A stretch of 64,000 bases of DNA from Streptomyces sp. RPA4-2 (GCF_012273515.2 NZ_CP050975.2:3534001-3598000), one strand, 5' to 3'; positions 42,918-51,619 are shown, numbered from the stretch's first letter. The notes: generated from the letters alone by a model not told the origin. A program made the numbers and translations.

Positions 42918-43883
42918 ATGGATCGTGTGGTCCCGGGTAGCCGCGCCGCCATGGCTCCACCACTACGCAATGACGGAAGAGACGGGCCCGGTGCGCGGAC
43001 ACGAGGACCGAGCCGGCGGGCGCTGCTCACGGGTGTCTCGGCGCTCGGGGCGGCCGGCGCGCTGGGCGCCGCGGGCTGCAGCCGGGTGGCCACGGCCGCC
43101 GGGACGGACGGCGGCGATCTCCTCGGCCGGCTGAGGGCGCAGGGTGTCGTGCGACTGGGCATCGCGGGCGAGATCCCGTTCGGCTACATCGGCCGGAACG
43201 GTGAACTGACCGGAGAGGCGCCCGAACTCGCGAAGGCGGTCTTCAAGCGCCTGGGGGTCGACCGCGTCCAGCCGGTCCCGACCGAGTTCGGCTCGCTCAT
43301 CCCCGGGCTCAACTCGCAGCAGTTCGACGTCGTGTCCGCCGGGATGTACATCAACGCCGAGCGGTGCGAGCAGGTCATCTTCGCCGACCCCGATTACCAG
43401 ATGCTCGACGCCTTCATCGTGCGCAAGGGCAATCCGAAGGACCTGCACGACTACAAGGACGTCGTGGCGAAGAAGGCCAGGTTCGCGACCGGCACCGGGT
43501 ACGCCGAGATCCAGTACGCCGTCGAGGCCGGGTACAAGGAGAGCGACATCCTGATCGTGCCCGACCAGGTCGCCGGGCTGAACGCCGTCGAGGCGGGGCG
43601 CGTCGACGTCTTCGCCGGGACCGCGCTGACCGTCCGCGAGGTGGTCGGGAAGTCCCGCAAGGCCGAGAGCACCAAACCGTTCGCGCCCCTGGTCAAGGGC
43701 AAGCCGCACGTCGACGGCGGCGGCTTCGCGTTCCGTTCGGCCGAGACGCGGCTGCGGGACGCCTTCAACGGGGAGCTGCGGAAGATGAAGAAGAGCGGCG
43801 AGCTGTTCCGCATCCTGCGGCCGTTCGGCTTCACCAGGGCCGAGATGACCGACATGACCGCGAAGGAGCTCTGCCGCGGATGA
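42918..43883 (+). CDS. ehuB: EhuB-like ABC transporter solute-binding lipoprotein
   Basis: A 321-aa polar amino-acid (SBP_bac_3) binding protein. A twin-arginine-like start (GPSRRALLTGVSALGAAGALGAAGC) ends in a lipobox with lipidated Cys at about residue 54. The domain begins LRAQGVVRLGIAGEIPFGYIGRNGELTGEAPELAKAVFKRLGV and includes FDVVSAGMYINAERCEQVIFADPDY, as in ectoine/hydroxyectoine-binding EhuB. ATG 42918 or ATG 42951 could be the start. It overlaps ehuC by 4 nt. Ectoine specificity is inferred from family only; no ectoine-degradation (eut/doe) genes other than racemase-like ones are nearby. Confidence 0.88.
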   Translation: MDRVVPGSRAAMAPPLRNDGRDGPGARTRGPSRRALLTGVSALGAAGALGAAGCSRVATAAGTDGGDLLGRLRAQGVVRLGIAGEIPFGYIGRNGELTGEAPELAKAVFKRLGVDRVQPVPTEFGSLIPGLNSQQFDVVSAGMYINAERCEQVIFADPDYQMLDAFIVRKGNPKDLHDYKDVVAKKARFATGTGYAEIQYAVEAGYKESDILIVPDQVAGLNAVEAGRVDVFAGTALTVREVVGKSRKAESTKPFAPLVKGKPHVDGGGFAFRSAETRLRDAFNGELRKMKKSGELFRILRPFGFTRAEMTDMTAKELCRG

Positions 43884-44608
43884 CCCCGGGACTCTGGGAA
43901 CTCGTACTCAAGGGGATCTGGGTCACCCTCCAGCTGCTGTTCCTCGGCTCGCTGGTGGCCGGAGCCGTCTCCTTCGTGGTGGGCGTCGCACGCACCTCCC
44001 GGCGGTGGATCGTCCGCTTCCTCGCGGGCCTCTACACCGAGGTGTTCCGCGGGACCTCCGCGCTGATCATGATCTTCTGGGTGTACTTCGTGCTGCCGCT
44101 GGCCTTCGGCTGGCAGCTCGTCCCGCTGTGGGCGGGCACGCTGGCGCTGGGGCTGACCTACGGGGCGTACGGCAGCGAGATCGTGCGCGGCGCCCTGAAC
44201 GCCGTCGACCCCGCCCAGCGCGAGGGCGGCATCGCGCTCAGCTTCACGCCCTGGCAGCGGATGCGGCTGATCCTGCTGCCGCAGGCGGTGCCCGAGATGA
44301 TCCCCTCCTTCTGCAACCTGCTGGTCGAGCTGCTCAAGGGCACGGCCCTGGTCTCGATCATGGGCATGGGCGATCTGGCCTTCAGCGGCAACCTGGTGCG
44401 GCTCGCGCTCCAGGAGAGCGCGGAGATCTACGCGTACATCCTGCTGATCTACTTCGTGATCGCCTTCGTGATCACCCGGCTGATGCGCGTCCTGGAGCGG
44501 CGGCTGAAGGCCGGGCTCGGCAGGGCGCCCGAGCGCCCCGCCGCCGCGCGGGAGACGCGCCGCGCCTCAGCGAGCGGAGTCGGCGCGGCGAGCGGAGGTA
44601 CCTCATGA
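43880..44608 (+). CDS. ehuC: EhuC-like ABC permease
   Basis: A 242-aa His/Glu/Gln/Arg/opine-type permease. ATG 43880 overlaps ehuB (ATGA). Membrane segments begin ELVLKGIWVTLQLLFLGSLVAGAVSFVVG. The ATPase-contacting loop is AQREGGIALSFTPWQRMRLILLPQAVP. About 35 polar, Ala/Arg-rich residues extend beyond the last membrane segment. Partner of EhuD. Confidence 0.9.
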   Translation: MTPGLWELVLKGIWVTLQLLFLGSLVAGAVSFVVGVARTSRRWIVRFLAGLYTEVFRGTSALIMIFWVYFVLPLAFGWQLVPLWAGTLALGLTYGAYGSEIVRGALNAVDPAQREGGIALSFTPWQRMRLILLPQAVPEMIPSFCNLLVELLKGTALVSIMGMGDLAFSGNLVRLALQESAEIYAYILLIYFVIAFVITRLMRVLERRLKAGLGRAPERPAAARETRRASASGVGAASGGTS

Positions 44609-44646
44609 CCCGGTACAGGACGGCCGACGTGGGAGGTGTCGCATGA
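44605..44646 (+). CDS. 13-codon mini-ORF bridging ehuC and ehuD
   Basis: ATG 44605 overlaps the ehuC stop (ATGA) and its own stop TGA (44644–44646) overlaps the ehuD start (ATGA). It reads MTRYRTADVGGVA. The otherwise non-coding 34-nt gap is thereby spanned by a translatable frame with GGAGG inside it. It may be a translational-coupling relay rather than a functional peptide. Confidence 0.5.
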   Translation: MTRYRTADVGGVA

Positions 44647-45293
44647 CGTGGGACTGGAGCGCGGTCGGTGACTTCATGCCGCTCTTCCGGGACGGCCTGC
44701 TGGTCACCCTGAAGGCGCTGGCCCTCGGCTCGTTGATCTCCTTCGCCCTCGGGCTGGTGTGGGCGCTGCTGATGCGGGCGCCGACCCGCTGGGTGCGCTG
44801 GCCGGTGGGGGCCGTCACGGAGTTCGTGCGCAACACCCCGCTGCTGGTGCAGCTGTTCTTCCTGTTCTACGTGCTGCCCGAGTGGAACATCACGTTCTCC
44901 GCGCTGACCACCGGGGTCGTCGCGATCGGGCTGCACTACTCGACGTACACGATGCAGGTCTACCGGGCCGGCATCGAGGGCGTGCCGGCCGGTCAGTGGG
45001 AAGCGGCCACGGCGCTCAACCTGCCTCTGCGGCGCACCTGGACCGCGGTGATCCTGCCGCAGGCGATCCGCCGCGTGGTGCCCGCGCTGGGCAACTACGT
45101 CATATCCATGCTCAAGGACACCCCGATGCTGATGGCGATCACGGTCCTGGAGATGCTCGGCGAGGCACGGCTGTACTCGCAGGAGCACTTCCAGTTCACC
45201 GAGCCCCTCACGGTCATCGGCGTGGCCTTCATCCTCATTTCCTATCCGGCCTCCCTTCTTCTGCGAGCCCTGGAGCGACGTCTTGTCCGTTGA
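44643..45293 (+). CDS. ehuD: EhuD-like ABC permease
   Basis: A 216-aa permease of the polar amino-acid family. Start ATG 44643 with GGGAGG 6 nt upstream. Family features: FRDGLLVTLKALALGSLISFALGLVWALL, TEFVRNTPLLVQLFFLFYVLPE and the EAA-like loop AGQWEAATALNLPLRRTWTAVILPQAIR. It overlaps ehuA by 11 nt. Confidence 0.92.
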   Translation: MTWDWSAVGDFMPLFRDGLLVTLKALALGSLISFALGLVWALLMRAPTRWVRWPVGAVTEFVRNTPLLVQLFFLFYVLPEWNITFSALTTGVVAIGLHYSTYTMQVYRAGIEGVPAGQWEAATALNLPLRRTWTAVILPQAIRRVVPALGNYVISMLKDTPMLMAITVLEMLGEARLYSQEHFQFTEPLTVIGVAFILISYPASLLLRALERRLVR

Positions 45294-46068
45294 CATCGAC
45301 AATCAGACCCCCGACACCCGTCACCAGCGGACCCAGGAACTGATCCGGTTCGACAAGGTCACCAAGCGCTTCGGGGACAACACCGTCCTGGACGGGCTCG
45401 ACTTCCGTGTCGAGCCCGGCAAGCACGTCACGCTGATCGGCCCCTCGGGCTCCGGCAAGACGACGATCCTGCGGCTGCTGATGACCCTGGCCGAGCCCGA
45501 CGAGGGGACGATCACGGTGGCCGGGGAACGGCTCTTCCCGGCGGAGGAGAAGCAGATCCGTGAGGTCCGCAAGAAGATCGGGATGGTCTTCCAGCAGTTC
45601 AACCTGTTCCCGAACATGAAGGTGCTCCGCAACATCACCGAGGCGCCGGTCACCGTCCTCGGCCTGTCCAGGGACGAGGCCGAGGAGCGGGCCCGTGAGC
45701 TGCTCGACCTGGTGGGCCTCGCGGACAAATGCGACGCCTACCCGAGCCAGTTGTCCGGCGGGCAGCAGCAGCGGGTCGCGATCGCGCGGGCGCTGGCGAT
45801 GCGGCCGCAGGTGCTGTTGCTGGACGAGGTGACGTCCGCGCTCGACCCCGAGCTGGTCGCGGGGGTCCTCGACGTCCTCCGTGACATCGCCCGCACCACC
45901 GACATCACCATGCTCTGTGTGACCCACGAGATGAATTTCGCCCGTGACATCTCGGACCAGGTGCTGATGTTCGATTCCGGCCGTGTCATCGAGGCCGGTC
46001 CGCCGGAGCGGATGTTCGGCGATCCGGAGCACGAACGGACCCGGGAATTTCTCAGCGCGGTCCTGTGA
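45283..46068 (+). CDS. ehuA: EhuA-like ABC transporter ATPase
   Basis: A 261-aa ABC ATPase. Walker A GPSGSGKTT, Q-loop MVFQQFNLFP, signature QLSGGQQQRVAIARALA, Walker B LLLDEVTSALDPE and H-loop CVTHEMNFA are all intact. Start is TTG 45283, with GGAG 7 nt upstream, inside the end of ehuD. This energises EhuB–EhuCD uptake of a small zwitterionic or amino-acid-like compound. Confidence 0.94.
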   Translation: MSVDIDNQTPDTRHQRTQELIRFDKVTKRFGDNTVLDGLDFRVEPGKHVTLIGPSGSGKTTILRLLMTLAEPDEGTITVAGERLFPAEEKQIREVRKKIGMVFQQFNLFPNMKVLRNITEAPVTVLGLSRDEAEERARELLDLVGLADKCDAYPSQLSGGQQQRVAIARALAMRPQVLLLDEVTSALDPELVAGVLDVLRDIARTTDITMLCVTHEMNFARDISDQVLMFDSGRVIEAGPPERMFGDPEHERTREFLSAVL

Positions 46069-46131
46069 CTACAAGGAGTGAACGCGGGAAGGCCCGAGGT
46101 CCGACCCTCGGCGCATGCCCGACGGGCCATG

Positions 46132-46151
46132 ACCCTGGCATATGCCAGGGT
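46132..46151. promoter_or_regulatory. 20-bp perfect palindrome between ehuA and the IclR gene
   Basis: ACCCTGGCATATGCCAGGGT is fully symmetric, 63 nt after the ehuA stop and 133 nt before the IclR start. With no loop and an AT centre it looks more like a dimeric-repressor operator than a terminator. Autoregulation by the IclR protein is plausible but unproven. Confidence 0.65.
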
Positions 46152-46284
46152 GTCACGCCGCTGCTGAGAGCACCGCGGGCGACGAACATTCTGGTCAACA
46201 GCCCCTCCTCGTCCACCGTTTGACAGTTATCGTGGAGGAGCTCAGCTGTCCGGACCGAGGACCCAGGAAGCGCAGGGGGAAACC

Positions 46285-47043
46285 GTGGCGCTGATGAACG
46301 AGCCGACCGCGCCGTACCACTCGGCCCAGGACGCCCTGCGCGTCCTGGAGGCGGTGGCCCGGCACTCCGGCGGTATCACCGACGCCGAACTCGCCCGCAG
46401 GACGCGCCTCGGGCCTGACCGACTGCCCGCGCTGGTGCGGATGCTGCGCCGCGAGGGATACGTCGAGCAGGTCACCGACGGCGTGTTCGTCGCCGGTGCC
46501 GCCCTCGGCCGGCTGGACTCCGCTCACGGCCGTGACCTGGCGCTGCGCGAGAAGCTCCAGCAGACCATCGACCGGCTGCGCGACTCGGTGGGCGCCGCGA
46601 TCTACATCAGCCGCTACATCGACGGCGAGGTGCAGGTCACCCAGTGCGCCGAGGGCCCGGCGACCCCCGCGGTCAACGAATGGGTCGATTTCCGTTCCTC
46701 CGCCCACGCCAGCGCCGTGGGCAAGAGCCTGCTCGGCCAACTCGACCTCGACGCCCGCCGCGACCACCTCTCCCGGCACAGGATGGCCCGCCTCACCTCG
46801 CGCACCATCACCGACGAGCGGCTGCTGCTGTCCCGGCTGGACGCCCAGCCGCCGACGGTGCCGGTGCTCGACCTCCAGGAGTACGCGATCGGCACGGTCT
46901 GCGCGGCCGTCCCCATCACCGCGGGCTCCTCGGTCGGCTGCCTCGCCCTGTCCCTCCCGGTCGAACACGCCCACCGGCTGCGCCGGGCCGCGGACACCCT
47001 GAACCGCGAGGCGACCCCGGTGCTCGTGTCGCTCGCCCTCTAG
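46285..47043 (+). CDS. IclR-family transcriptional regulator
   Basis: A 252-aa regulator with an N-terminal winged helix (AQDALRVLEAVARHSGGITDAELARRTRLGPDRLPALVRMLRREGYV) and a C-terminal ligand-binding domain (AAIYISRYIDGEVQVTQ; AHASAVGKSLLGQLD; DLQEYAIGTVCAAVPITAGSSVGCLALSLP). GTG 46285 with GGGGGA 4–5 nt upstream. Being immediately downstream of ehuA, it is the prime candidate regulator of the transporter/amidase/racemase island. Confidence 0.9.
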   Translation: MALMNEPTAPYHSAQDALRVLEAVARHSGGITDAELARRTRLGPDRLPALVRMLRREGYVEQVTDGVFVAGAALGRLDSAHGRDLALREKLQQTIDRLRDSVGAAIYISRYIDGEVQVTQCAEGPATPAVNEWVDFRSSAHASAVGKSLLGQLDLDARRDHLSRHRMARLTSRTITDERLLLSRLDAQPPTVPVLDLQEYAIGTVCAAVPITAGSSVGCLALSLPVEHAHRLRRAADTLNREATPVLVSLAL

Positions 47044-47165
47044 AGCCTGCCCTTCGTCGGCCGCCCGACCGGAAGGCGGACCCGACGCGGGTGGTCCGGA
47101 GCACCCCGTCGGACCAGGTAGTATTTCTTTCGTCGCCGACCGCGGAAGCGGAAGGCGGGAGTCAT

Positions 47166-47239
47166 GCGCCGCTAGCTCAGTTGGTTAGAGCAGCTGACTC
47201 TTAATCAGCGGGTCCGGGGTTCGAGTCCCTGGCGGCGCA
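47166..47239 (+). tRNA. tRNA-Lys (CTT), copy 2
   Basis: Same 74-nt sequence as copy 1, anticodon CTT at 47200–47202. An AT-rich TAGTAT hexamer about 45 nt upstream may be its −10 element. CCA is not encoded. Confidence 0.97.
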
Positions 47240-47244
47240 CAGAA

Positions 47245-47276
47245 TGAAGGCCCTCCACGACCGTGGGGGGCCTTCA
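47245..47276. terminator. Terminator after tRNA-Lys copy 2
   Basis: An imperfect 12–13-bp stem (GAAGGCCCTCCA paired with TGGGGGGCCTTC, one mismatch) directly follows the tRNA and precedes the convergent aminopeptidase stop. Confidence 0.75.
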
Positions 47277-47295
47277 CGCATGTCCGGGGTCCGGC

Positions 47296-48588
47296 TCAGC
47301 CCGCCGTGACGAACTCGGTCAGCACCCGCGCCAGCAGACCGGGGTCCCTTGCCCCGCACAGTTCGCGGGCGGAGTGCATCGACAGCCCCGGTACGCCCAC
47401 GTCGACGGTGGGGACCCCCAGCCGGGCCGAGGTGATCGGTCCGATCGAGGTCCCGCACGGTATGGCGTTGTGGGAGACGAACGGCTGCCAGGGCACCGAC
47501 GCCCGCTCGCAGGCCGCGGCGAAGACGGCGACCCCGGTGCCGTCGGTGGCGTACCGCTGGTTGACGTTGACCTTGACGACGGGGCCGCCGTTGGGCAGCG
47601 GGTGGTGATCCGGGTCGTGGCGCTCGGCGTAGTTGGGGTGCACGGCGTGCGACATGTCGGCGGAGACGCAGAAGCCGCCGGCGAGGGCGCGGTGGAAGTC
47701 CTCGGCGCTGCCGCCCCGCGCGCCGACGGACCGGCTCAGCACCCGCTCCAGCAGCGGCCCCTGGGCCCCCGACCAGGAGCCGCTGCCGACCTCCTCGTGG
47801 TCGAAGGCGGCGAGCACGGGGACGTACGCGGGCGGCCGTGCGGCGGTCGCGGCGGCGACCAGCGCGGTGATGCCCGCGTGCACGGAGATCTGGTTGTCGA
47901 GTCGGGAGGAGACGAGGAACTCCTCGTCCGCGCCCAGGTAGCCGGGCGGCTGGATGTCGTGCAGCATCAGGTCCCAGCCCAGGATGTCGGCGACACGGGC
48001 GTCCGCCTCGTCGGCGATCCGGCCGAGCAGGGCGCCGGGCCGGGTGGCGCCGAGCCCCCACAAGGGGGTGAGGTGCCGCTGTGGGTCCAGCGCGACCCCT
48101 TCGTTGACGCCGCCGTCGAGGTGGATGGCGAGCTGCGGCACCCGCAGCAGCGGCCGGTCGACGCGGACGAGGCGGCTGGAGCCGTCCCGCATCATCAGCC
48201 GTCCCGAGATGCCGAGGTCCCGGTCCAGCCAGGTGTTGAAGGGCACACCGCCGTAGACCTCCACGGCGATCTGACGCCAGCCCGCCGTGCCGGTGTCCGG
48301 TTCGGGTTTGATCCGCAGGTTCGGGGAGTCGGTGTGGGCGCCGACGATCCGGAACGGCGTACGGGCCGGAGCGCCTTCGGGGACGTACCAGGCGAGCAGC
48401 GCTCCCGCGCGGACCACGTACCGGCCGCCCTCGGCGCCGGCCGCCCAGTCGTCCGTCTCGCGCAGCTCCAGGAAACCCGCCTTCTCCAGGCGCTGGGCCG
48501 CGTTCGCGACCACGTGGTACGGCGAGGGGCTGGAGCGTACGAAGGACAGCAGATCGTCGCTGTGACTGCGGTCATGCGTGGGGGACAT
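47296..48588 (-). CDS. apeB: M18-family aminopeptidase
   Basis: A 430-aa zinc aminopeptidase of the aspartyl/M18 family. Metal-binding and catalytic blocks: VGAHTDSPNLRIKP, FDHEEVGSGSWSGAQGPLL, SADMSHAVHPNY and the late MHSARELCG. Length is normal for M18 and no signal peptide is present, so it acts in peptide turnover in the cytoplasm. Start ATG 48588 yields the usual N-terminus (HDRSHSDDLLSFVRSSPSPYHVV). Confidence 0.95.
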   Translation of the reverse strand: MSPTHDRSHSDDLLSFVRSSPSPYHVVANAAQRLEKAGFLELRETDDWAAGAEGGRYVVRAGALLAWYVPEGAPARTPFRIVGAHTDSPNLRIKPEPDTGTAGWRQIAVEVYGGVPFNTWLDRDLGISGRLMMRDGSSRLVRVDRPLLRVPQLAIHLDGGVNEGVALDPQRHLTPLWGLGATRPGALLGRIADEADARVADILGWDLMLHDIQPPGYLGADEEFLVSSRLDNQISVHAGITALVAAATAARPPAYVPVLAAFDHEEVGSGSWSGAQGPLLERVLSRSVGARGGSAEDFHRALAGGFCVSADMSHAVHPNYAERHDPDHHPLPNGGPVVKVNVNQRYATDGTGVAVFAAACERASVPWQPFVSHNAIPCGTSIGPITSARLGVPTVDVGVPGLSMHSARELCGARDPGLLARVLTEFVTAG

Positions 48589-49297
48589 GGGCGCTCACGC
48601 CTTTCGGGAAGGACTGACGAGGGTCGAGGAGCGGGTCGACGGGCCGTCCGGCCGAGTGCACGGTTCGGGGGACGGAGGACGGGTCGCCGGGGAACTCGCG
48701 GGCCTTGGCGGGGTACCACGGTCCGGCGGACACCTGGGGAGGGGGCGCGGCGGCCCGGGCCGGACCGCCGCACGGGGAGGGACCGACGGAGGGGTCACCG
48801 CGGGACACGGGCGGGGTGTGCCGCCGGTCCCGGCGTCAGCCGCCGAAGCCCGGCACCTCGATCAGCAGGAGCATGACAAGAACGTGACCGAGGTCCGCCC
48901 GCGGCGTCACGCCCGTAGGCCGTCACGGGTGCGCCGCCATGAACCGTCCGCGCCGTCCACGCCGTCCACGCCGTCCGAGTGGCCTGCTTGGCCCGCATGG
49001 CCCCGACCGTCCGGACCCACCGGGCCCTCCGGGGCGCGCGCGGACGGCCGGTCGCGCCCGCGTGGGGCGGTGCGGCGCCGACGGCCTCCGTGACCCGGAT
49101 CCGGATCAGGTGACGCATGATCCCTCTTTCCTCGGCGCGGCACCGTCCTCGGCACGCGCGACACGGGTGTCCGGGTGCATCCTCCCCCTGTCGGGCGGCC
49201 GGGATTCCTCCGCCGGCCGAGACCTCACCACGGCCTCCGCCGGTCGTGCGGACAGACCGGTACACACCGTCCGAACGAGGGGGGATCCGGGGTGGCG
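48589..49297. other. 709-nt gene-poor spacer
   Basis: No convincing gene. A 107-residue minus-strand frame (48795–49118) begins MRHLIRIRVTEAV but becomes Arg/Ala/Pro-rich and has no recognisable domain. A 24-codon minus-strand frame (48836–48910) would encode a short hydrophobic peptide ending LVMLLLIEVPGFGG without a good ribosome-binding site. Short tandem CCGTCCACG repeats occur at about 48950–48980. Neither frame is called. Confidence 0.5.
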
Positions 49298-50965
49298 TCA
49301 GCCCTGCGCCGCCGGCAGCAGGTCCTCGCGCCCCCGCGCCCGGTACTCGGCCAGCAGGCCCCGCACGTCCGCCTGCCCGAGCCTGCGGTAGGCGGGCGCG
49401 CCGGACGGCCGCCACCACACCGGGTCGGCGCAGCGAAAGCCCGCGCGCCGCAGCGCCGCCCGGTGGATCTTGTTGGTGGCGGTGACCGGCATCCGCTCCA
49501 CGATCCGCACGAAGCGGGGCGCCATCTTGGTCCCCAGGTCGGGCTGCCCGGCCAGGAAGGCGGCGAAGGCGTGCGGGTCGAAGGGGACACCGTCGCGCGG
49601 CGCCACCGTCGCCATCACCTGGTCCCCCGCCACCGGGTCCGGCACCGCGTACACCGCGACGGCCGCCGCGCCCCGGTACCGGGCGAGGATGTTCTCGATC
49701 ATCGCGGCGGCGAGGTTCTCGCTGTCGACGCGCAGCCGGTCGTCCGTGCGGCCGGCGAAGTAGAGGAAGCCGTCGGAGTCCCGGTAGAAGAGATCGCCCG
49801 TCCAGTACCAGCCGTCGCGCCGCCGGGCCAGGTCGGCGGCCGGGTTGCGCCAGTACCCCTCGAAGGGGCTGGCTCCGCGGTTCACCAGTTCCCCTATCGC
49901 CGCACTCCCGTTGAGCAGCCGGCCGTCCGGGCCGAAGACGGCCGCCGGGCATTCGGCGCGGGTCTCCGGGTCGATCACGGCCAGGTCGTCGCCGGATGCC
50001 GCCCGCCCGATCGCGCCCGCCGGAGTGCCGGGCGTGCGCTGGATGGCGGCCCCGCCCTCCGAGGAGCCGTATCCCTCCACCAGCCGCACTCCGAAGCGCT
50101 GTTCGAAGGCGGCCGCGTCGACCGCTCCGGCCTCCGTCCCGAATCCCGTCCGCAAGGGGTTGTCCCGGTCGTCGGGACGGGCGGGCGTGGCCAGCAGGTA
50201 CTGGACGGCACGGCCCACGTAGGTGAAGTACGTGGCTCCGCAGGCCCGTACGTCCGGCAGGAAGCCCGACGCGGAGAAGCGGCGCCGGAGCGCGACGCGC
50301 GCGCCCGCCGCCAGTGCGGGCGCCCAGTCGGCGATCACCGCGTTGCCGTGGAACATCGGCATGCAGATGTAGTGCGTGTCCTGCGGGCGCACCCCGAAGT
50401 GGTCGACCAGCGAGTGTCCGGCGGCGGCCAGCCTGCCCTGCGTGCAGATCGCGGCCTTGGGGGCACCGGTCGAGCCGGAGGTGAAATAGAGGAGGAGGCG
50501 GTCGTCCGGCGACGCGGACGACGCCTCGGGCCGCACCCCGTCGTACGGCGCGAGGAGGTCCTCGTACGCCTCGGTGCCGGTCACCAGGACGCGGACGCCG
50601 GGGAGTTCGAGGCCGTCGAGGAGGGGCAGATGGGTCCGCTCGGTGATCAGGACGCGGCATTCGGTGTGCAGGATGTCGCGGGCCAGTTCGGGGCCGCGGC
50701 GGGTCGGATTGATCCCGGCGACGGCGGCGCCCCCGAGGGCGGCGGCGCTCAACCACATCGGATACTCGGGGGTGTTGTCGAGCAGGACACCGAGGTGCGG
50801 CTCGGCGCCCGCGGGCAGCAGGTCGGCGAGGAGCGCGGCCCGTGCCGCCGCGGCCGCCGTCACCATGTGATGGCTCAGAACCCGCCCCTCGAACCACAGC
50901 CCCGGCCGGTGGTCGCCCCACCGCTCCAGTACGAGCTCCGCGACGGTTCGCCTCATGAACCCCAT
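49298..50965 (-). CDS. Acyl-CoA synthetase / AMP-dependent ligase (FadD/FATP-like)
   Basis: A 555-aa adenylate-forming enzyme. The phosphate-binding loop is LLYFTSGSTGAPKAA, the A5-type motif EGYGSSEGG, the ATP-ribose Asp region YWTGDLFYRDSDGFLYFAGRTDDRLRVDSENL and the terminal Lys region VTATNKIHRAALRR. It is closest to long/very-long-chain acyl-CoA synthetases. Start ATG 50965 precedes the FMRRTVAELV helix typical of these proteins. It activates a carboxylic acid as the adenylate and then the CoA ester; chain length cannot be read. Confidence 0.93.
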   Translation of the reverse strand: MGFMRRTVAELVLERWGDHRPGLWFEGRVLSHHMVTAAAAARAALLADLLPAGAEPHLGVLLDNTPEYPMWLSAAALGGAAVAGINPTRRGPELARDILHTECRVLITERTHLPLLDGLELPGVRVLVTGTEAYEDLLAPYDGVRPEASSASPDDRLLLYFTSGSTGAPKAAICTQGRLAAAGHSLVDHFGVRPQDTHYICMPMFHGNAVIADWAPALAAGARVALRRRFSASGFLPDVRACGATYFTYVGRAVQYLLATPARPDDRDNPLRTGFGTEAGAVDAAAFEQRFGVRLVEGYGSSEGGAAIQRTPGTPAGAIGRAASGDDLAVIDPETRAECPAAVFGPDGRLLNGSAAIGELVNRGASPFEGYWRNPAADLARRRDGWYWTGDLFYRDSDGFLYFAGRTDDRLRVDSENLAAAMIENILARYRGAAAVAVYAVPDPVAGDQVMATVAPRDGVPFDPHAFAAFLAGQPDLGTKMAPRFVRIVERMPVTATNKIHRAALRRAGFRCADPVWWRPSGAPAYRRLGQADVRGLLAEYRARGREDLLPAAQG

Positions 50966-50991
50966 GGAGGCGCACCATAATTGACGTGTCG

Positions 50992-51492
50992 TCAGAAAGG
51001 GAGCCCCGCGCCCTCGAACTCGTCCCCTCCCGTCCAGACCGAGTCCCACTCCGAGGAGAACGCGTGGAAGCCCACCATGAAGCCGACGCAGAAGACGATG
51101 ACCACCGAGCAGAAGGCCAGGACGAAGACCGTGCCCGCCACCAGCACTCCCCGGCGCGGCGCGTGGGCCGTCGCCTTCTCCGGGCGGTCGGCGGTGTAGT
51201 GGACGGTGACGATGTCGCCCTCGACGACCGTCGCCGGGCCGTTCGGCTCCTCGAAGCGGATCGTGCGGCCGTCGCGCGTCATGAACTCGTACACGTGGTG
51301 CAGCGTCGTGGACACGGAGGTGTCGCCACCGCCGCCACCGATCGTCGTGTACGAGCGCAGACAGCGCGCCTCCGCGGTCAGTCCGCTGTTCCAGGCGCGC
51401 CGCACGTCCAGCGAGCGGCGGATCACGGTGACCGCCATGAGGACCGCCCCGGTCATGATCAGCGCGGGTACGGCGTAGAAAACGAACTCCAT
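50992..51492 (-). CDS. DUF3592 membrane protein
   Basis: A 166-aa protein with N-terminal and C-terminal membrane segments (FVFYAVPALIMTGAVLMAVTVI; VLVAGTVFVLAFCSVVIVFCVGFMVGF) flanking an external or cytoplasmic β domain of about 85 residues (AEARCLRSYTT; HVYEFMTRDGRTIRFEEPNGP; GDIVTVHYTADRPEKA), the DUF3592 signature. ATG 51492 has GGGGGA upstream. It lies 26 nt upstream of the acyl-CoA synthetase start in the same direction, so cotranscription is likely. Function unknown. Confidence 0.85.
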   Translation of the reverse strand: MEFVFYAVPALIMTGAVLMAVTVIRRSLDVRRAWNSGLTAEARCLRSYTTIGGGGGDTSVSTTLHHVYEFMTRDGRTIRFEEPNGPATVVEGDIVTVHYTADRPEKATAHAPRRGVLVAGTVFVLAFCSVVIVFCVGFMVGFHAFSSEWDSVWTGGDEFEGAGLPF

Positions 51493-51619
51493 GACATTCC
51501 CCCGTTTGTCGGTTCAGCTCCACGCACATCGTCATGGTCATGGCGATGTGCGTGGAACCTACCCGTGGGGGGTGGACCGGCGCCTCAAGGGAGGCTCAGA
51601 ACATCCGGGCTCGGCACCT

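Noticed and set aside
43880..46068. Calling the importer an ectoine transporter outright
   Set aside because: Family resemblance to EhuBCDA is clear, but the ectoine catabolic genes expected nearby are absent, so the substrate is left open.
48836..48910. 24-codon minus-strand frame encoding a hydrophobic peptide ending LVMLLLIEVPGFGG
   Set aside because: Composition is protein-like, but there is no good ribosome-binding site and no way to show conservation from this sequence.
48945..48985. CCGTCCACG repeats as a CRISPR array or regulatory array
   Set aside because: Units are about 9 bp without spacers and few in number; this is simple GC-rich slippage sequence.
48795..49118. 107-codon minus-strand frame beginning MRHLIRIRVTEAV
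   Set aside because: The upstream GAGGAAAGAGGGA is a reasonable ribosome-binding site, but the translation soon becomes Arg/Ala/Pro-rich with no domain, so coding potential is weak.
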